The notes beneath the pieces are model-generated. The model was not told the DNA's origin. It saw only the letters and a program-made list of their open reading frames with translations, and made no database searches. Shown piece by piece: positions 25,208-33,887 of a stretch of DNA of 64,000 nt (positions are counted from its first letter, which is position 1; every line of letters begins with the position of its first letter). This stretch comes from Pseudomonas fluorescens. GTDB lineage: Bacteria > Pseudomonadota > Gammaproteobacteria > Pseudomonadales > Pseudomonadaceae. The translations under genes and the position numbers were made by a program. The stretch lies in contig NZ_CP038438.1 of assembly GCF_004683905.1 (NCBI RefSeq), forward strand, positions 3,100,001-3,164,000, given 5' to 3'.

Positions 25208-26374
25208 CTAACTTTCCTCAGCCTCTGCTTGAAACACCTCAATGAGCTTCTGGTTGTAATCATCAAGGTAATTCTGCAAGCCCTCACGATCGACTAATCG
25301 CACTCCAGCAGTACCGGCCAACTCTTTCGCGGACTTTGTGTAGTAGGAATTGGTAACCACCATAGCCTCGTCACACGCATAGAACGCTTTGGCAGAGATT
25401 GCTTGCTGCACTGCGGCATTCCCAACAGAGCCCGTGTAATTTTTGGCCTGGATTACCATGTTTTTGCCGAACCGACTGACAAAAAGATCGGCGCCCTGAT
25501 CAGCAGTCTTTTTTGTTTCCTTCACGTCAAACCCGATAGTTTGGAAAATCTCGACCAGGAATGCCTCAAACTGAAAGCCGTCCATAGCATCCACGAGATA
25601 CATCGTGATGAATCGATTCGGATTGAAGTGCTCGAGCTGACTCCCAAGGCGCTCCACCAGAATGTGGAAGTAGATGCTTTCACACCAACCGAGACCCTTA
25701 CGGAATTCGGCTAGTGGTAGTAGTGGAACACTGGCCGTCGTTCCTGCCTGAGGGGTAAATTGAATGCTTGGGTACGAAACGTCGTTTTCCCAGAGATAGT
25801 AGTAAAATAGAGCGAGGTCGGATCGAAAGGTTGTCCCTGCCTCCTCGATCCAGGAGCGGAGAGTCTCTGTCAGATCCGTTTTGATGTGCCGGCTGAGTTC
25901 TCTGGAAAAGCCGAGATAGACAGAGTTGAACGCAGTGGTCAGAAGCAATTTGTCCAAAAGCGAAGGTTGCCCCTCAAGCTCATCAAACCCCTTGCGAATA
26001 AGAACCTCACGAAACAGCTCGCGTTCGGTGTACACCCCATCGAACCTGGGGCCGGGCACGCCAACATCAGAGCTACCAGAAGCAGTCTCACGAGTGGTAT
26101 GTATAAAGTTCGTAAAGTACGGCTGCTTGAGTTGCGCGTACTTTCTCAAAACGTTGTTGAGCAGATCGTTCAACTGCGCCTGTTCTTTCTTTTTCCCCAG
26201 AAAATCCTTGATGAGTCCTTTGGATTGGTACTGAAAATCGGGATAGAACGAAGGATCAAGGGGAGTAAGATGCTGAACGCGCAATTCAGCCGAGGGAGAG
26301 ACCTGTGAGCTGTTGCACCATGGGCACGCGGTTTCAAATGTCGTCTTATTGCATCCGTTGCATTGGTAAATCAT
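25208..26374 (-). CDS. Mrr-type restriction endonuclease with N-terminal zinc ribbon
   Basis: A 388-residue protein. Residues 5-21 form a zinc ribbon (Cys5, Cys8, Cys18, Cys21). The C-terminal ~110 residues are an Mrr_cat PD-(D/E)xK nuclease domain: a start helix DGFQFEAFLVEIFQTIGFDV, then the metal-site Asp near 294 in DQGADLFV, and the Q-x-K element near 308-310 in VIQAKNY. The ~230-residue middle (helical, 'LLNNVLRKYAQL', 'FYYYLWENDVSYPS') is unknown. Mrr enzymes cut modified or foreign DNA. ATG 26374 follows AGGAA. It is the first gene of a probable two-gene unit with 24422-25120. Confidence 0.82.
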   Translation of the reverse strand: MIYQCNGCNKTTFETACPWCNSSQVSPSAELRVQHLTPLDPSFYPDFQYQSKGLIKDFLGKKKEQAQLNDLLNNVLRKYAQLKQPYFTNFIHTTRETASGSSDVGVPGPRFDGVYTERELFREVLIRKGFDELEGQPSLLDKLLLTTAFNSVYLGFSRELSRHIKTDLTETLRSWIEEAGTTFRSDLALFYYYLWENDVSYPSIQFTPQAGTTASVPLLPLAEFRKGLGWCESIYFHILVERLGSQLEHFNPNRFITMYLVDAMDGFQFEAFLVEIFQTIGFDVKETKKTADQGADLFVSRFGKNMVIQAKNYTGSVGNAAVQQAISAKAFYACDEAMVVTNSYYTKSAKELAGTAGVRLVDREGLQNYLDDYNQKLIEVFQAEAEES

Positions 26375-26703
26375 CGATGTCGGTTCCTAGATAGATTTTT
26401 CCGGTGCCCTTCGAGCGTCGCTGCAATCATTAGCTCGCACTGGCTCGTGGAAGACACTACGCAGAAGAAATACCGCAATAGGCGAACCGACGATAGCCCA
26501 GTGCCATCCTCCCGTCTATGTGACTATTTGACGAGCCCGCGTTCCTGAGCAGAAATGGGGACGAGTTTATTTCCAGAAAATACACCGCTCCACGTGCCCC
26601 CTTTCGAAACCCGATCACGCCCTCCCCATCTCTTCATACGAAACATCAACAAACGCGAGCGTCTTTAAACAGGTTTTTTTGAAGCGGTTAAACGGGTGGA
26701 TCA

Positions 26704-26727
26704 AGAGTGGTCTCACTCTTTTTTTTT
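26704..26727 (+). terminator. Rho-independent terminator without an obvious gene
   Basis: Perfect stem AGAGTG/CACTCT with a 4-base loop, followed by a run of nine T. Upstream on the same strand there is no intact coding sequence for several kilobases. Confidence 0.75.
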
Positions 26728-26729
26728 GA

Positions 26730-26817
26730 GCGGCCGCTTTCGGCCAGAAGCGGACATCGGCAAGCGACCCCTGCCAGTCCTCGCGACGGGCAGCAGTCAA
26801 CCCATACCAGCCGAATG
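26730..26817. repeat. Island palindromic repeat, copy C
   Basis: GCGGCCGCTTTCGGCCAGAAGCGGACATCGG, then TCCTCGCGACGGGCAGCAG and a decayed right arm. It starts two bases after the orphan terminator's T-tract. Confidence 0.65.
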
Positions 26818-27005
26818 ACAACGCCGTTCGCCACGGAACAAGAAGCTTGAGACAGGCGCGCGTCATGTACATTGATAACACGCCGTACCAGCTTGGCCCT
26901 GAGCATCGTCCTGCGTCATCGGCTTTTCGCATTGTGGAAGCTGTTTCTCCATTGCCGAAATTAAATCTAGGCTATGCGTGTTCGAATCAATATTGAGATT
27001 GGCTC

Positions 27006-27782
27006 ATGACCCGGAAAATAGCTCTTCTAGTTAAAGTGTTTGATAAGGAGGAATACGCTGATGCATTCATTCAAACAGGAGAGATGTTCTGTAAGACGAT
27101 TGGGCAGTTCAAACGGATAGAGGGTGATGTCGCACGAGGTGACCAATTTGAGGCACCTTCGGATTGGCATCAACCTGACCGCATATCTCTGACGATTTCA
27201 TTTAAAACGCCGGACGGGGAGGAGAAATCCTTTCCAATAGAAGGGCTGGCCGGCCCGCTAGTGATGCAGAGCACAGCGCACGATCGTCTGAATGCTTTCT
27301 GTATGTACGCTGTTACCGTACCGGACTTCGAGGAATCGTATGAAACAGAAGAGGAGCGACTGCGCGTGGTCGAGAAAATCAATTCAATGTTGAAGATACA
27401 CGCAACGCTAGGCGAGGAAATGCTTTCGCTTGGAGAGCATGCCGTTCTAATCATAAAGGTCGCGGATTTCATCGATAAAGTAAGCAAGGCCGCCAAGTCG
27501 GAGGGCTATGCGTCTTGGCGAGGCCTTATCGATTATTTTGATCCCGAGACCTTTCACGGCAGTTTCGGAGTGGTTGAGTCCGTTTTTAAAAAGCGAAACA
27601 TCTACTCCTATCAAAAAGAGTTCAGATTTTTTTTCGACTCAAGCAAACCCGAGGGAGAGAAAACTCTTCATGTCGGTCCTTTGGATGGAATTGCTTTCAA
27701 GCTCAAAACCAGCGAAATCAACAGCAAGTTCGATATGAAGCTCGCCGAGGATCAACACGCAAACGGGGACTCAATTGGGTAG
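27006..27782 (+). CDS. Hypothetical protein, 258 residues
   Basis: A soluble acidic protein with no signal peptide. The N-terminus is beta-rich (KIALLVKVFDKEEYADAFIQTGEMF). The centre has FCMYAVTVPDFEESYE and the C-terminal third RNIYSYQKEFRFFFDSSKPEGEKTLHVGPL. The 'Y-x-x-E-x-R-F' pattern after a predicted helix is like that of DUF2971-type proteins found in defence islands, but I cannot confirm that family. It stands alone between repeat copies C and D. Confidence 0.6.
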   Translation: MTRKIALLVKVFDKEEYADAFIQTGEMFCKTIGQFKRIEGDVARGDQFEAPSDWHQPDRISLTISFKTPDGEEKSFPIEGLAGPLVMQSTAHDRLNAFCMYAVTVPDFEESYETEEERLRVVEKINSMLKIHATLGEEMLSLGEHAVLIIKVADFIDKVSKAAKSEGYASWRGLIDYFDPETFHGSFGVVESVFKKRNIYSYQKEFRFFFDSSKPEGEKTLHVGPLDGIAFKLKTSEINSKFDMKLAEDQHANGDSIG

Positions 27783-27862
27783 TAGTTTGCTCCGTTGCAG
27801 CGGATGCTGAGACATGCCTAAAACAAGGCCAGCGCGTTGCATGGAAGAAGTCGTTTCTTCGG

Positions 27863-27926
27863 CGACAGCTTCTGGCCGTCTTCAGCACTTTACGGCAGGC
27901 AACAATCGGCCAGAAGTAGTCATTCG
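27863..27926. repeat. Island palindromic repeat, copy D
   Basis: CGACAGCTTCTGGCCGTCTT on the left and GGCAGGCAACAATCGGCCAGAAG on the right, ending TCATTCG. It lies between the 27006-27782 and 27965-28306 genes. Confidence 0.65.
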
Positions 27927-27964
27927 ATGTATCTATGAAAACTCAGGGCAATTCATCAAGCGAG

Positions 27965-28306
27965 TCAGGTGCGTATCAACTCTGCGTCAAACCAAACGTC
28001 TTCAAAATTATTGCCGTCGATGTAAAAACGATAGCCTGGCGGCAAATCGAGATATCCGACAACTTCCGGTAGATAGTCCGTGATGTGCGCTACATGAAGG
28101 GGTGAAAAAAAATCGTCAGCCTCAGACCACTCCATACCGCACCACAGGTACCAACCATTCGTACCGTTTTCCGGATTAACCCTTAACCCATTTATGGGCT
28201 GAAGCCCCAGGGTCCCCAACGCTATTCCGATTTTTGACCCCGATTGTGGTCGATCTGGGGTAACTCCCTGCCATTCACAAATGCTTTGCTCCTTCCTTAC
28301 TCGCAT
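27965..28306 (-). CDS. Imm33-like orphan immunity protein (putative)
   Basis: A 113-residue acidic soluble protein. The second half (GTNGWYLWCGMEWSEADDFF, SPLHVAHITDYLPEVVGYLDLPPGYRF, EDVWFD) looks like the Imm33-like family: a 'GWY-W-G' strand, a double-acidic 'DDFF', a 'PLHV-H' helix start, 'LPPG-RF' and a final 'EDVWFD'. Such proteins neutralise polymorphic or T6SS-type toxins. ATG 28306 is preferred because GGAGA precedes it; ATG 28336 is a possible longer start. No toxin gene is adjacent, so it is an orphan. Family assignment is from memory of the pattern and moderately sure. Confidence 0.65.
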   Translation of the reverse strand: MRVRKEQSICEWQGVTPDRPQSGSKIGIALGTLGLQPINGLRVNPENGTNGWYLWCGMEWSEADDFFSPLHVAHITDYLPEVVGYLDLPPGYRFYIDGNNFEDVWFDAELIRT

Positions 28307-28462
28307 GGCGATTTTCTCCAAAGATTGAGGTGCCATACAGTTCGCACTCTCATGGCTGGGGTGTTGGGTATGGGCCGATTACTAACTGTAACGACTGGCC
28401 CGAAGGAGTCGATGTCGGTCAATCATAACAGGCAGAAATCCACCATTTTCAGTCTTTAGCGA

Positions 28463-28571
28463 ACGGCTGCAATGGGTCGGAAGCGGTCACTCATGAGCGT
28501 CCGCTTCTGGCCGAAAGCCGACGGTCGCGAACGGCAGCAATCGGCCAAAAGCGGTCGTTCGCAAGTGCCGT
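28463..28571. repeat. Island palindromic repeat, copy E (tandem, best preserved)
   Basis: Two units in series: GCAATGGGTCGGAAGCGGTCACT…GAGCG, TCCGCTTCTGGCCGAAAGC, GACGGTCGCGAACGG, then CAGCAATCGGCCAAAAGCGG. It occupies most of the 382-base gap between the Imm33-like and OLD genes. I see nothing else in that gap. Confidence 0.75.
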
Positions 28572-28688
28572 TTTCGACCAATTGCGAACCTTCCTCGCAA
28601 TGATGGCATCCTGAATCCTTATTCCACTTGCTTTCTACCCAAAATACCCGCACCTATACAGAACTAGGCCAACAAGAAGGGGGTAGCC

Positions 28689-30713
28689 ATGAGGCTAGAG
28701 TCATTCAGAGTTCGTAACTATCGCTCTATCAATGACAGCGGTGAAATCGCGGTCTCTCGTATTACCGCCCTTCTGGGACGAAACGAGAGCGGCAAGTCGA
28801 ACCTGCTTCGTGCATTGCACAGCCTAAACCCGATTACAGGATTCGAGGCTTTGAGGCCCATTAAGGACTTTCCCCGTCACAGGCGCCTAGAGGAGTGCAC
28901 AGACGACACGCCCGTGTTGTCAACGACATGGGTTTTAGACGATGACGACAAAGAAGCTCTGCTTGAAGTACTTCCGCGGGCCACGGAGGTGTCCCTGGTC
29001 ATCGTCGCGCGTAGCTATGGCTCGTTAAGAACTGTTAGATTCCCCGAGCTCAAGGCAATAGTCTTCGACGAAACCGACATAAAAAACAAGGTTAAGAGGG
29101 TAGCTGCGGCGGTGCGCGCTGCAGCGCTGAAGCAGGAGACCCCTAGCGCGTTGGATGCGGCAGCCGATGCCTTCGAGAAAGTTGCGACCGCCACAAGGTT
29201 ACGTGACACGTGGGCTAGTCAGATGGTGGCTGCGGCAAAGGCTCTGCGGACAGCGCTGGCCGGCGCTGATGCTGAGTTGACTGACAAACAAGAGGAGACG
29301 CTCTCTGAGCTCGAAGAGCTGGCCGATAGCATCGTGTTTGACAAGGATGCCCAACAGCAGGCTCGTAGCTGGGCTGCTGGCGCAATTCCGAAGTTCATCT
29401 ATATCGATGAATACCCGGAACTTGATGGCCACCAAGACATAGCCGCCTACATCCAACGGAAGTCTCAGGGGCAGCTTGAGGATGCGGACCGAAACTTCGA
29501 GAAACTGTGCAAGGTCGCAGGCCTCAATCCCGATGAGCTGCAGAAGCTCCATGGGCAAAATGATCATGAAACGCGGAATCAGCTCGCGAACCGTGCCAGC
29601 GCTGTTGTCACAGGTGAGATTAAGCGGCTGTGGAAAGATCGCGCGCTAAAGATTCGTTTTAACCTCGACGGCCCCCACATCGATACCATCATCTCTGATC
29701 CAACGAGTACCTATGACGTTGAAGTTAATCTCAACGACAGGAGCCGAGGTTTTCAGTGGTTCTTCGCCTTCTACATCACGTTTTCGGCTGACACAGACGG
29801 AGGCCATGCGGAGAATGCTGTGCTCCTGCTGGATGAGCCCGGCCTGTATTTGCATGCCAAGTCCCAATCAGATCTCCTCCATCATCTAGAGGTGGACTTC
29901 TCCAATCAAATCCTCTACTCCACGCACTCACCCTTTATGGTGCCGACGCATGCGCTCGATTTAGTCCGTACCGTCAACATCTCGGAGGAAGTTGGAACCA
30001 CAGTCACGAACGATCCGACGGGAGATGCTAGGACGCTGTTCCCGCTGCAGGCAGCGCTCGGCTATGACCTTGCCCAAAGCCTCTTTGTCGGCCCCAACAA
30101 TCTTGTTGTCGAGGGGGTTACGGACTTCTGGATCATGAGCGCTGTTAGCGCCTATATGTCCGAAAAGGGAAGAACGGCACTGAGTACCGCTCTCACAATG
30201 ACTCCAGCGGGAGGTGCGCAGAAGGTCTCTTACATGGTTGCGTTACTGACGTCGGAGGCTCTCAACGTGTTGGTTCTTCTAGACACTGAGCGGGACTCAA
30301 GGGTCACCAAGGACGAGCTTCTCAAGGCGAAGCTCATTCGCGATCAGAACGTCGTATTTGTTTCGGAAGCGTTCTCGTCCCAGCCGAACGAAGCAGATAT
30401 TGAGGACTTGCTAGATCCGGTAGTGTATGAGGCGCTTGTGCGAGAGGCCTACAGCAAAGAGTTGAAGGGGAAGGCGTTGAAGTTAAATGTCAATATCCCG
30501 CGGATCGCCAAGCGTATTGAGGAGGGCCTTGCGAATCTTGAAATCCCCTTCCATAAAACTCGACCGACACGGCTATTCCTCAAAAAGATGGCGTCGGAAC
30601 CCGAAAAGGTATTGCCAGAGCAAAGTCTTGAGCAATTCGAGGCGCTGTTTGCATTGATCAATGAACGGCTCAAAAAGCACGTTGCTCGGGATGCTAAGCC
30701 CTTCGAGAGTTAA
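28689..30713 (+). CDS. OLD-family ATP-dependent endonuclease (ABC ATPase plus TOPRIM)
   Basis: A 674-residue protein of the OLD nuclease class, which includes GajA of Gabija and defends against phage. Walker A GRNESGKS is at 30-37, with the usual N-terminal FRVRNYRSI. A signature-like SRGFQWFFAFY lies near 355, Walker B LLLDEPGLYLHA near 379, and the H-loop YSTHSPFMV near 413. The C-terminal TOPRIM domain has Glu in VVEGVTDFW (~474) and an acidic LLDTERD (~530-536). The ribosome site AAGGGGG precedes ATG 28689. A terminator follows directly and no UvrD-like helicase is near, so this is a single-gene OLD, not a Gabija pair. Confidence 0.88.
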   Translation: MRLESFRVRNYRSINDSGEIAVSRITALLGRNESGKSNLLRALHSLNPITGFEALRPIKDFPRHRRLEECTDDTPVLSTTWVLDDDDKEALLEVLPRATEVSLVIVARSYGSLRTVRFPELKAIVFDETDIKNKVKRVAAAVRAAALKQETPSALDAAADAFEKVATATRLRDTWASQMVAAAKALRTALAGADAELTDKQEETLSELEELADSIVFDKDAQQQARSWAAGAIPKFIYIDEYPELDGHQDIAAYIQRKSQGQLEDADRNFEKLCKVAGLNPDELQKLHGQNDHETRNQLANRASAVVTGEIKRLWKDRALKIRFNLDGPHIDTIISDPTSTYDVEVNLNDRSRGFQWFFAFYITFSADTDGGHAENAVLLLDEPGLYLHAKSQSDLLHHLEVDFSNQILYSTHSPFMVPTHALDLVRTVNISEEVGTTVTNDPTGDARTLFPLQAALGYDLAQSLFVGPNNLVVEGVTDFWIMSAVSAYMSEKGRTALSTALTMTPAGGAQKVSYMVALLTSEALNVLVLLDTERDSRVTKDELLKAKLIRDQNVVFVSEAFSSQPNEADIEDLLDPVVYEALVREAYSKELKGKALKLNVNIPRIAKRIEEGLANLEIPFHKTRPTRLFLKKMASEPEKVLPEQSLEQFEALFALINERLKKHVARDAKPFES

Positions 30714-30721
30714 AAGTGAAA

Positions 30722-30747
30722 AGGCCGCGTCAAGGGGCGGCCTATTT
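30722..30747 (+). terminator. Terminator after the OLD-family gene
   Basis: Perfect 7-bp stem AGGCCGC/GCGGCCT with an 8-base loop, then ATTTAT. It separates the OLD gene from the next + strand gene. Confidence 0.65.
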
Positions 30748-30920
30748 ATATCAAATGTTACACCATGCTCCCATTCGAGCGATGGGTGTGCTTCACCTGA
30801 TCTAGCTGTCCACTTTGGTCCGTGGCGGATGATGCTGCACGATACACCGTGCCCTCACAAGCTGGGGTCCGTAGGAAAGCATCGTTGGCTTGTGGCAAAA
30901 TGCTTTCATGACCACATACC

Positions 30921-31739
30921 ATGGAGCAGGATCGAGTGTCAGACAATGATTTCCCAACGCCTAGTGAGTTTTTCTTATCTGTGGCTATGTATAAGCCTTA
31001 CAAGTGGAACGATGCTAGCTTGGATAAGGTGTTAGATCTAACTAAATTTACAGGTTCAATTGATACTTATTGTGTGGAGTGCAAGGATAGAAGTTTGTTC
31101 GTCGTTCAATATCCTCATATTTCGGCAGTCCGCGAAGATTTCCATACCAAAATTCAAAAGCCTTTTATTTGCGTAATTGAAGCCAAGTGCTCTCGGGTAA
31201 AGCAGCACATTGCATGTTATGTTTTCAGGATTCACCAAAAGGATGGAGTGACAAAGATAGGTCAGTACCCATCCGCCGCTGACGCTGCAAAACAAGAACT
31301 AAAGAATTATCGTAAGGTTTTAACTGATGAGCATCAAAAAGGCTACACTAAAGCTTTAGGTCTTTTCTCTTATGGCGTAGGTGCTGGCTCTATAGTTTAT
31401 CTTCGGAAGATTTTCGAGCACTTGGTAGAAGAAACTTATCAAGAAGCCAGAAAAGATGAAGCGTGGATGTCTATTCATGGGGAAGCGTATCCAACACATA
31501 AAATGGCAAATAAGCTAGCGGCTCTAGAAAACTTCCTTCCATCTGATTTGGTGCAGCATCCAAGATTGTACGGGTTTCTTTCTCAAGGGCTCCACGGACT
31601 TTCAGAAGAAGAGTGCCTAAAGTTGTTTCCGATGTTAAGGCTGGCCATTGAGTTTATACTGAGTCAGAAGCTGGAAAGGCTTAACGCAAAGCAGAGGCGT
31701 GAAGAGCTAGAGAAATTACTTAACAGCACTCAGACATAA
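30921..31739 (+). CDS. Hypothetical protein, 272 residues, AT-rich gene
   Basis: A soluble protein in two parts: an N-terminal part with a Cys pair (CVECKD) and beta strands (SLFVVQYPHIS), and a helical C-terminal part (LRKIFEHLVEETYQEA, then GFLSQGLHGLSEEECLKLFPMLRLAIEFILSQKLE). The latter helices recall HEPN- or DUF4145-like folds, but no clear RxxxxH motif is present. ATG 30921 has no ribosome site; GTG 30936, preceded by AGGA, may be the true start. The gene is much AT-richer than its neighbours. It is separated from the OLD gene by a terminator. Confidence 0.55.
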   Translation: MEQDRVSDNDFPTPSEFFLSVAMYKPYKWNDASLDKVLDLTKFTGSIDTYCVECKDRSLFVVQYPHISAVREDFHTKIQKPFICVIEAKCSRVKQHIACYVFRIHQKDGVTKIGQYPSAADAAKQELKNYRKVLTDEHQKGYTKALGLFSYGVGAGSIVYLRKIFEHLVEETYQEARKDEAWMSIHGEAYPTHKMANKLAALENFLPSDLVQHPRLYGFLSQGLHGLSEEECLKLFPMLRLAIEFILSQKLERLNAKQRREELEKLLNSTQT

Positions 31740-32200
31740 GCTGATTATTGCGAATCGGAAAATCAATTTCAGGTTTTTTGGGAGGGTTTTTAGTGTTAAC
31801 CAACTAAAAGACCTTCCCCATATAGTGTCTGTTTTTTAATTGCTAGATACCTCAAACGTTAGGCGTTGAAGCATGAGCCCAATTTTTCATCCCTTAGAGA
31901 AATAATCTATTCATCAGAACCCCTAAAGTTTCAAGGCCATTTATTGCCCACGTCAGCTCTTACATCGTCCGACTGCTTATGGCAGCTTTTGGCCGGTTTC
32001 TGCCTGTCATGACGTGTAGAAATCGGCCAATAGCTGCCTCTCGTGACCGTCCGATATCGACCCATAGCTGCCGATCACGATAGACAGAAGTTATCCAATA
32101 AACAATCACATATGATTGACGCATTAAAGGCAATTCATTTCATTTTAGAGAAAAATAGTACGGATTATTTTCTCGGAAAAACCTATACCATTTTCGCTTT
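31740..32200. other. AT-rich intergenic region with repeat copy F
   Basis: 461 bases, convergent between the 30921 and HNH genes. No gene is visible. The right half is the island repeat; the left half is T-rich and holds a few weak hairpins. Confidence 0.45.
31968..32080. repeat. Island palindromic repeat, copy F (divergent)
   Basis: ATGGCAGCTTTTGGCCGGTTTCTGCC, then GAAATCGGCCAATAGCTGCC, GTGACCGTCCGATATCGACCCATAGCTGCC. It has diverged to an 'AGCTGCC' type in which AGCGGAC is replaced. Confidence 0.6.
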
Positions 32201-33346
32201 TCATCTCGTTATTTTTCCTGCCCGCTTTTCGATCTCTTCCAACTCGGCAATGGGTAAAATACCACCTTTGTGAGCGAGATAGCTGGGCAGATCTGTGTGA
32301 ACTCCTTTCTGAAGTGCTCGCACCAGTAAAACGATCTGACCCTCTCCTATTTTGGCAACATCCTCAGCAGTCAAAATTTCTCTTGGAGCGCACATTACGG
32401 TCCAGTTCAGTTGCTCATTGATATTCAGATTGATTGCCACACCTTCGGGGCTCATGAGAATAAGAAATACAACAGCATTCGGAAAACCAACGATACTGTT
32501 GAAGGTCTTGTTGCCTACAGCTGAAAATAATGATTGGCCCCGGACCATCGCAACTTCGCCACCTTTTTGGTGCCAAAGCCCTTTGTGCAGTTCCTTACCA
32601 TAATCCGTATCCAATACTTTCGCCCCAAACAAGCAGTAAGCAATACCTATTGCAAGCTTCGGAAGAAACCGGCGATCAAATTGTACATCGACGGAAAGCC
32701 CTATATTCCGTTTCTGCACACCTTCACATTCGGTCTGAAAATACTCGATGCGTTGGCGATCTAGGTCATCAGGAGTCGAAAAACCGAAGTCAGCAAGATT
32801 GGCACCGCCTAACTCTCCACAAAGGATTTTTTTGACCTTTCGACCTTGGAAAGCCTGCTCAAAGCACAGCAAAGTAGAACGCGGATCTTTGTGCGTACGC
32901 TCCGAGAACATGAAGTACGCCCTGGTTTTTACTTGCTTGACGGTACGGGGGTTGCCTCCCACGTACGCATACATTCTCTCATCGTGTGGACGAATCCAAT
33001 ATACCTGCTCACCATGTGGTCCAAGCCATGCTTCACATACATATCCGTCGGGTGTTTGAGGGGGAGATAGATCACAGTTCCCCATGCATATTAGCGAAAC
33101 TCCGACTGGTTTGTCTGGGTCGTAAAACGTCAGTGAAGACTGTCTCAACCAGTTAGACACCATCCAGTTTTTCTCGAATGATGCATCGACGAACAACCCT
33201 AGATTGCTATTGCATCTCCCGCAAACGTCCCTGGTCTTCAAAAAATCTGGCGCATATGCGCCGCCAAGAAATTGAGGGATTACATGCTCGATTGTGAACT
33301 CCGAGTCATCTTTATCAGTTCGGCAATAAATACAATGTCTCATCAA
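32201..33346 (-). CDS. HNH endonuclease-domain protein
   Basis: A 381-residue protein with an N-terminal HNH domain: Cys5 and Cys8 (CIYCR), Glu20-His21 (IEHVIPQFLGG), Cys42 and Cys45 followed by Asn46 and Asn48 (CGRCNSNLG). This is the HNH_5-like arrangement with a structural zinc. The remaining ~320 residues are unknown, with a late hydrophobic strand pair (FPNAVVFLILMSPEGVAINLNI). HNH proteins of this shape are frequent in mobile and defence regions. It is a single gene on the minus strand between repeat copies F and G. Nuclease activity is inferred from the motif. Confidence 0.78.
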   Translation of the reverse strand: MMRHCIYCRTDKDDSEFTIEHVIPQFLGGAYAPDFLKTRDVCGRCNSNLGLFVDASFEKNWMVSNWLRQSSLTFYDPDKPVGVSLICMGNCDLSPPQTPDGYVCEAWLGPHGEQVYWIRPHDERMYAYVGGNPRTVKQVKTRAYFMFSERTHKDPRSTLLCFEQAFQGRKVKKILCGELGGANLADFGFSTPDDLDRQRIEYFQTECEGVQKRNIGLSVDVQFDRRFLPKLAIGIAYCLFGAKVLDTDYGKELHKGLWHQKGGEVAMVRGQSLFSAVGNKTFNSIVGFPNAVVFLILMSPEGVAINLNINEQLNWTVMCAPREILTAEDVAKIGEGQIVLLVRALQKGVHTDLPSYLAHKGGILPIAELEEIEKRAGKITR

Positions 33347-33483
33347 CCTTTCAACCGTTCCGAATAGCTGGCCCCAAAGACTAGCACACTGCCATTACAT
33401 CATTACGCATGCTAAACAATAGACGCTCTGAGCCGCCCTCGTTGTTTGCATGAAGCAAAAATCTCAAATCAAACCAACAGAGT

Positions 33484-33535
33484 GACAGCTTCTGACCGAT
33501 AGCAGCCCTGTCATCAGTGGTAGCTATCGGGCAAT
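33484..33535. repeat. Island palindromic repeat, copy G (divergent)
   Basis: TGACAGCTTCTGACCGATAGCAGCC, CTGTCATCAGTGG, TAGCTATCGGGCAATGC. This is an eroded copy of the same layout as copy F. Confidence 0.5.
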
Positions 33536-33638
33536 GCTAGAGAGCCAAAGCCATTGCGTTGGTCTCGCAAAGCTTTAGCAGGCGCTGATCGAAGGCGTTC
33601 ATATTTCAACCATTTGCCCGCTACTAGTACGTTCTGTC

Positions 33639-33887
33639 TTAGCCATACACGTACAAAAGGTCGTCGATCAGCTCTAGCTCCTGCTGCGTGTACTGAACCT
33701 TGTTGTACTGTCTAATGTCCTCAAGCACACCCCTGATCGGAACTTGCCGCGAAGGATCCTGAACAATTTCGATCAGACGGTCGTAATCGGGATGTCTTCC
33801 CTTGAGGTATTTTTCAATCAGTTCTTTGAGCGCTACGCGCGCCTCTAGATCGGTTAGCGCTGTTACTTCTCCGGCATAATCGTGACT
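33639..33887 (-). pseudogene. Immunity-like open frame without a start codon
   Basis: An open frame of 82 codons that reads as good protein (LKELIEKYLKG, RLIEIVQDPSRQVPIRGVLEDIR, ELELIDDLLYVYG) and ends at TAA 33639. There is no ATG, GTG or TTG near its N-terminus. It overlaps the stop of the toxin-tail fragment upstream, the usual spacing of a toxin-immunity pair. It may be a decayed immunity gene or use an unusual start. Assignment is by context. Confidence 0.4.

Larger units (their letters stand above)
26375..27005. other. Gene-free island segment with orphan terminator and repeat
   Basis: 631 bases without a supportable gene. It holds an excellent + strand terminator (26704-26727) that has no gene upstream on that strand, followed immediately by repeat copy C. 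This suggests a deleted gene. Confidence 0.5.

Noticed and set aside
26615..26932. 105-residue minus-strand frame containing ADVRFWPKAA
   Set aside because: It runs through repeat copy C and the orphan terminator. The reading has no protein-like conservation.
28456..28653. 65-residue minus-strand frame ending FGQKRTLMSDRFRPIAAVR
   Set aside because: It is the translation of repeat copy E, a common false gene in pseudomonads; no independent support.
31850..31875. CAAACGTTAGGCGTTG resembles part of an integron attC site
   Set aside because: Only one half-site is seen, the partner RYYYAAC arm and the folded layout are missing, and there is no integron integrase in the window.
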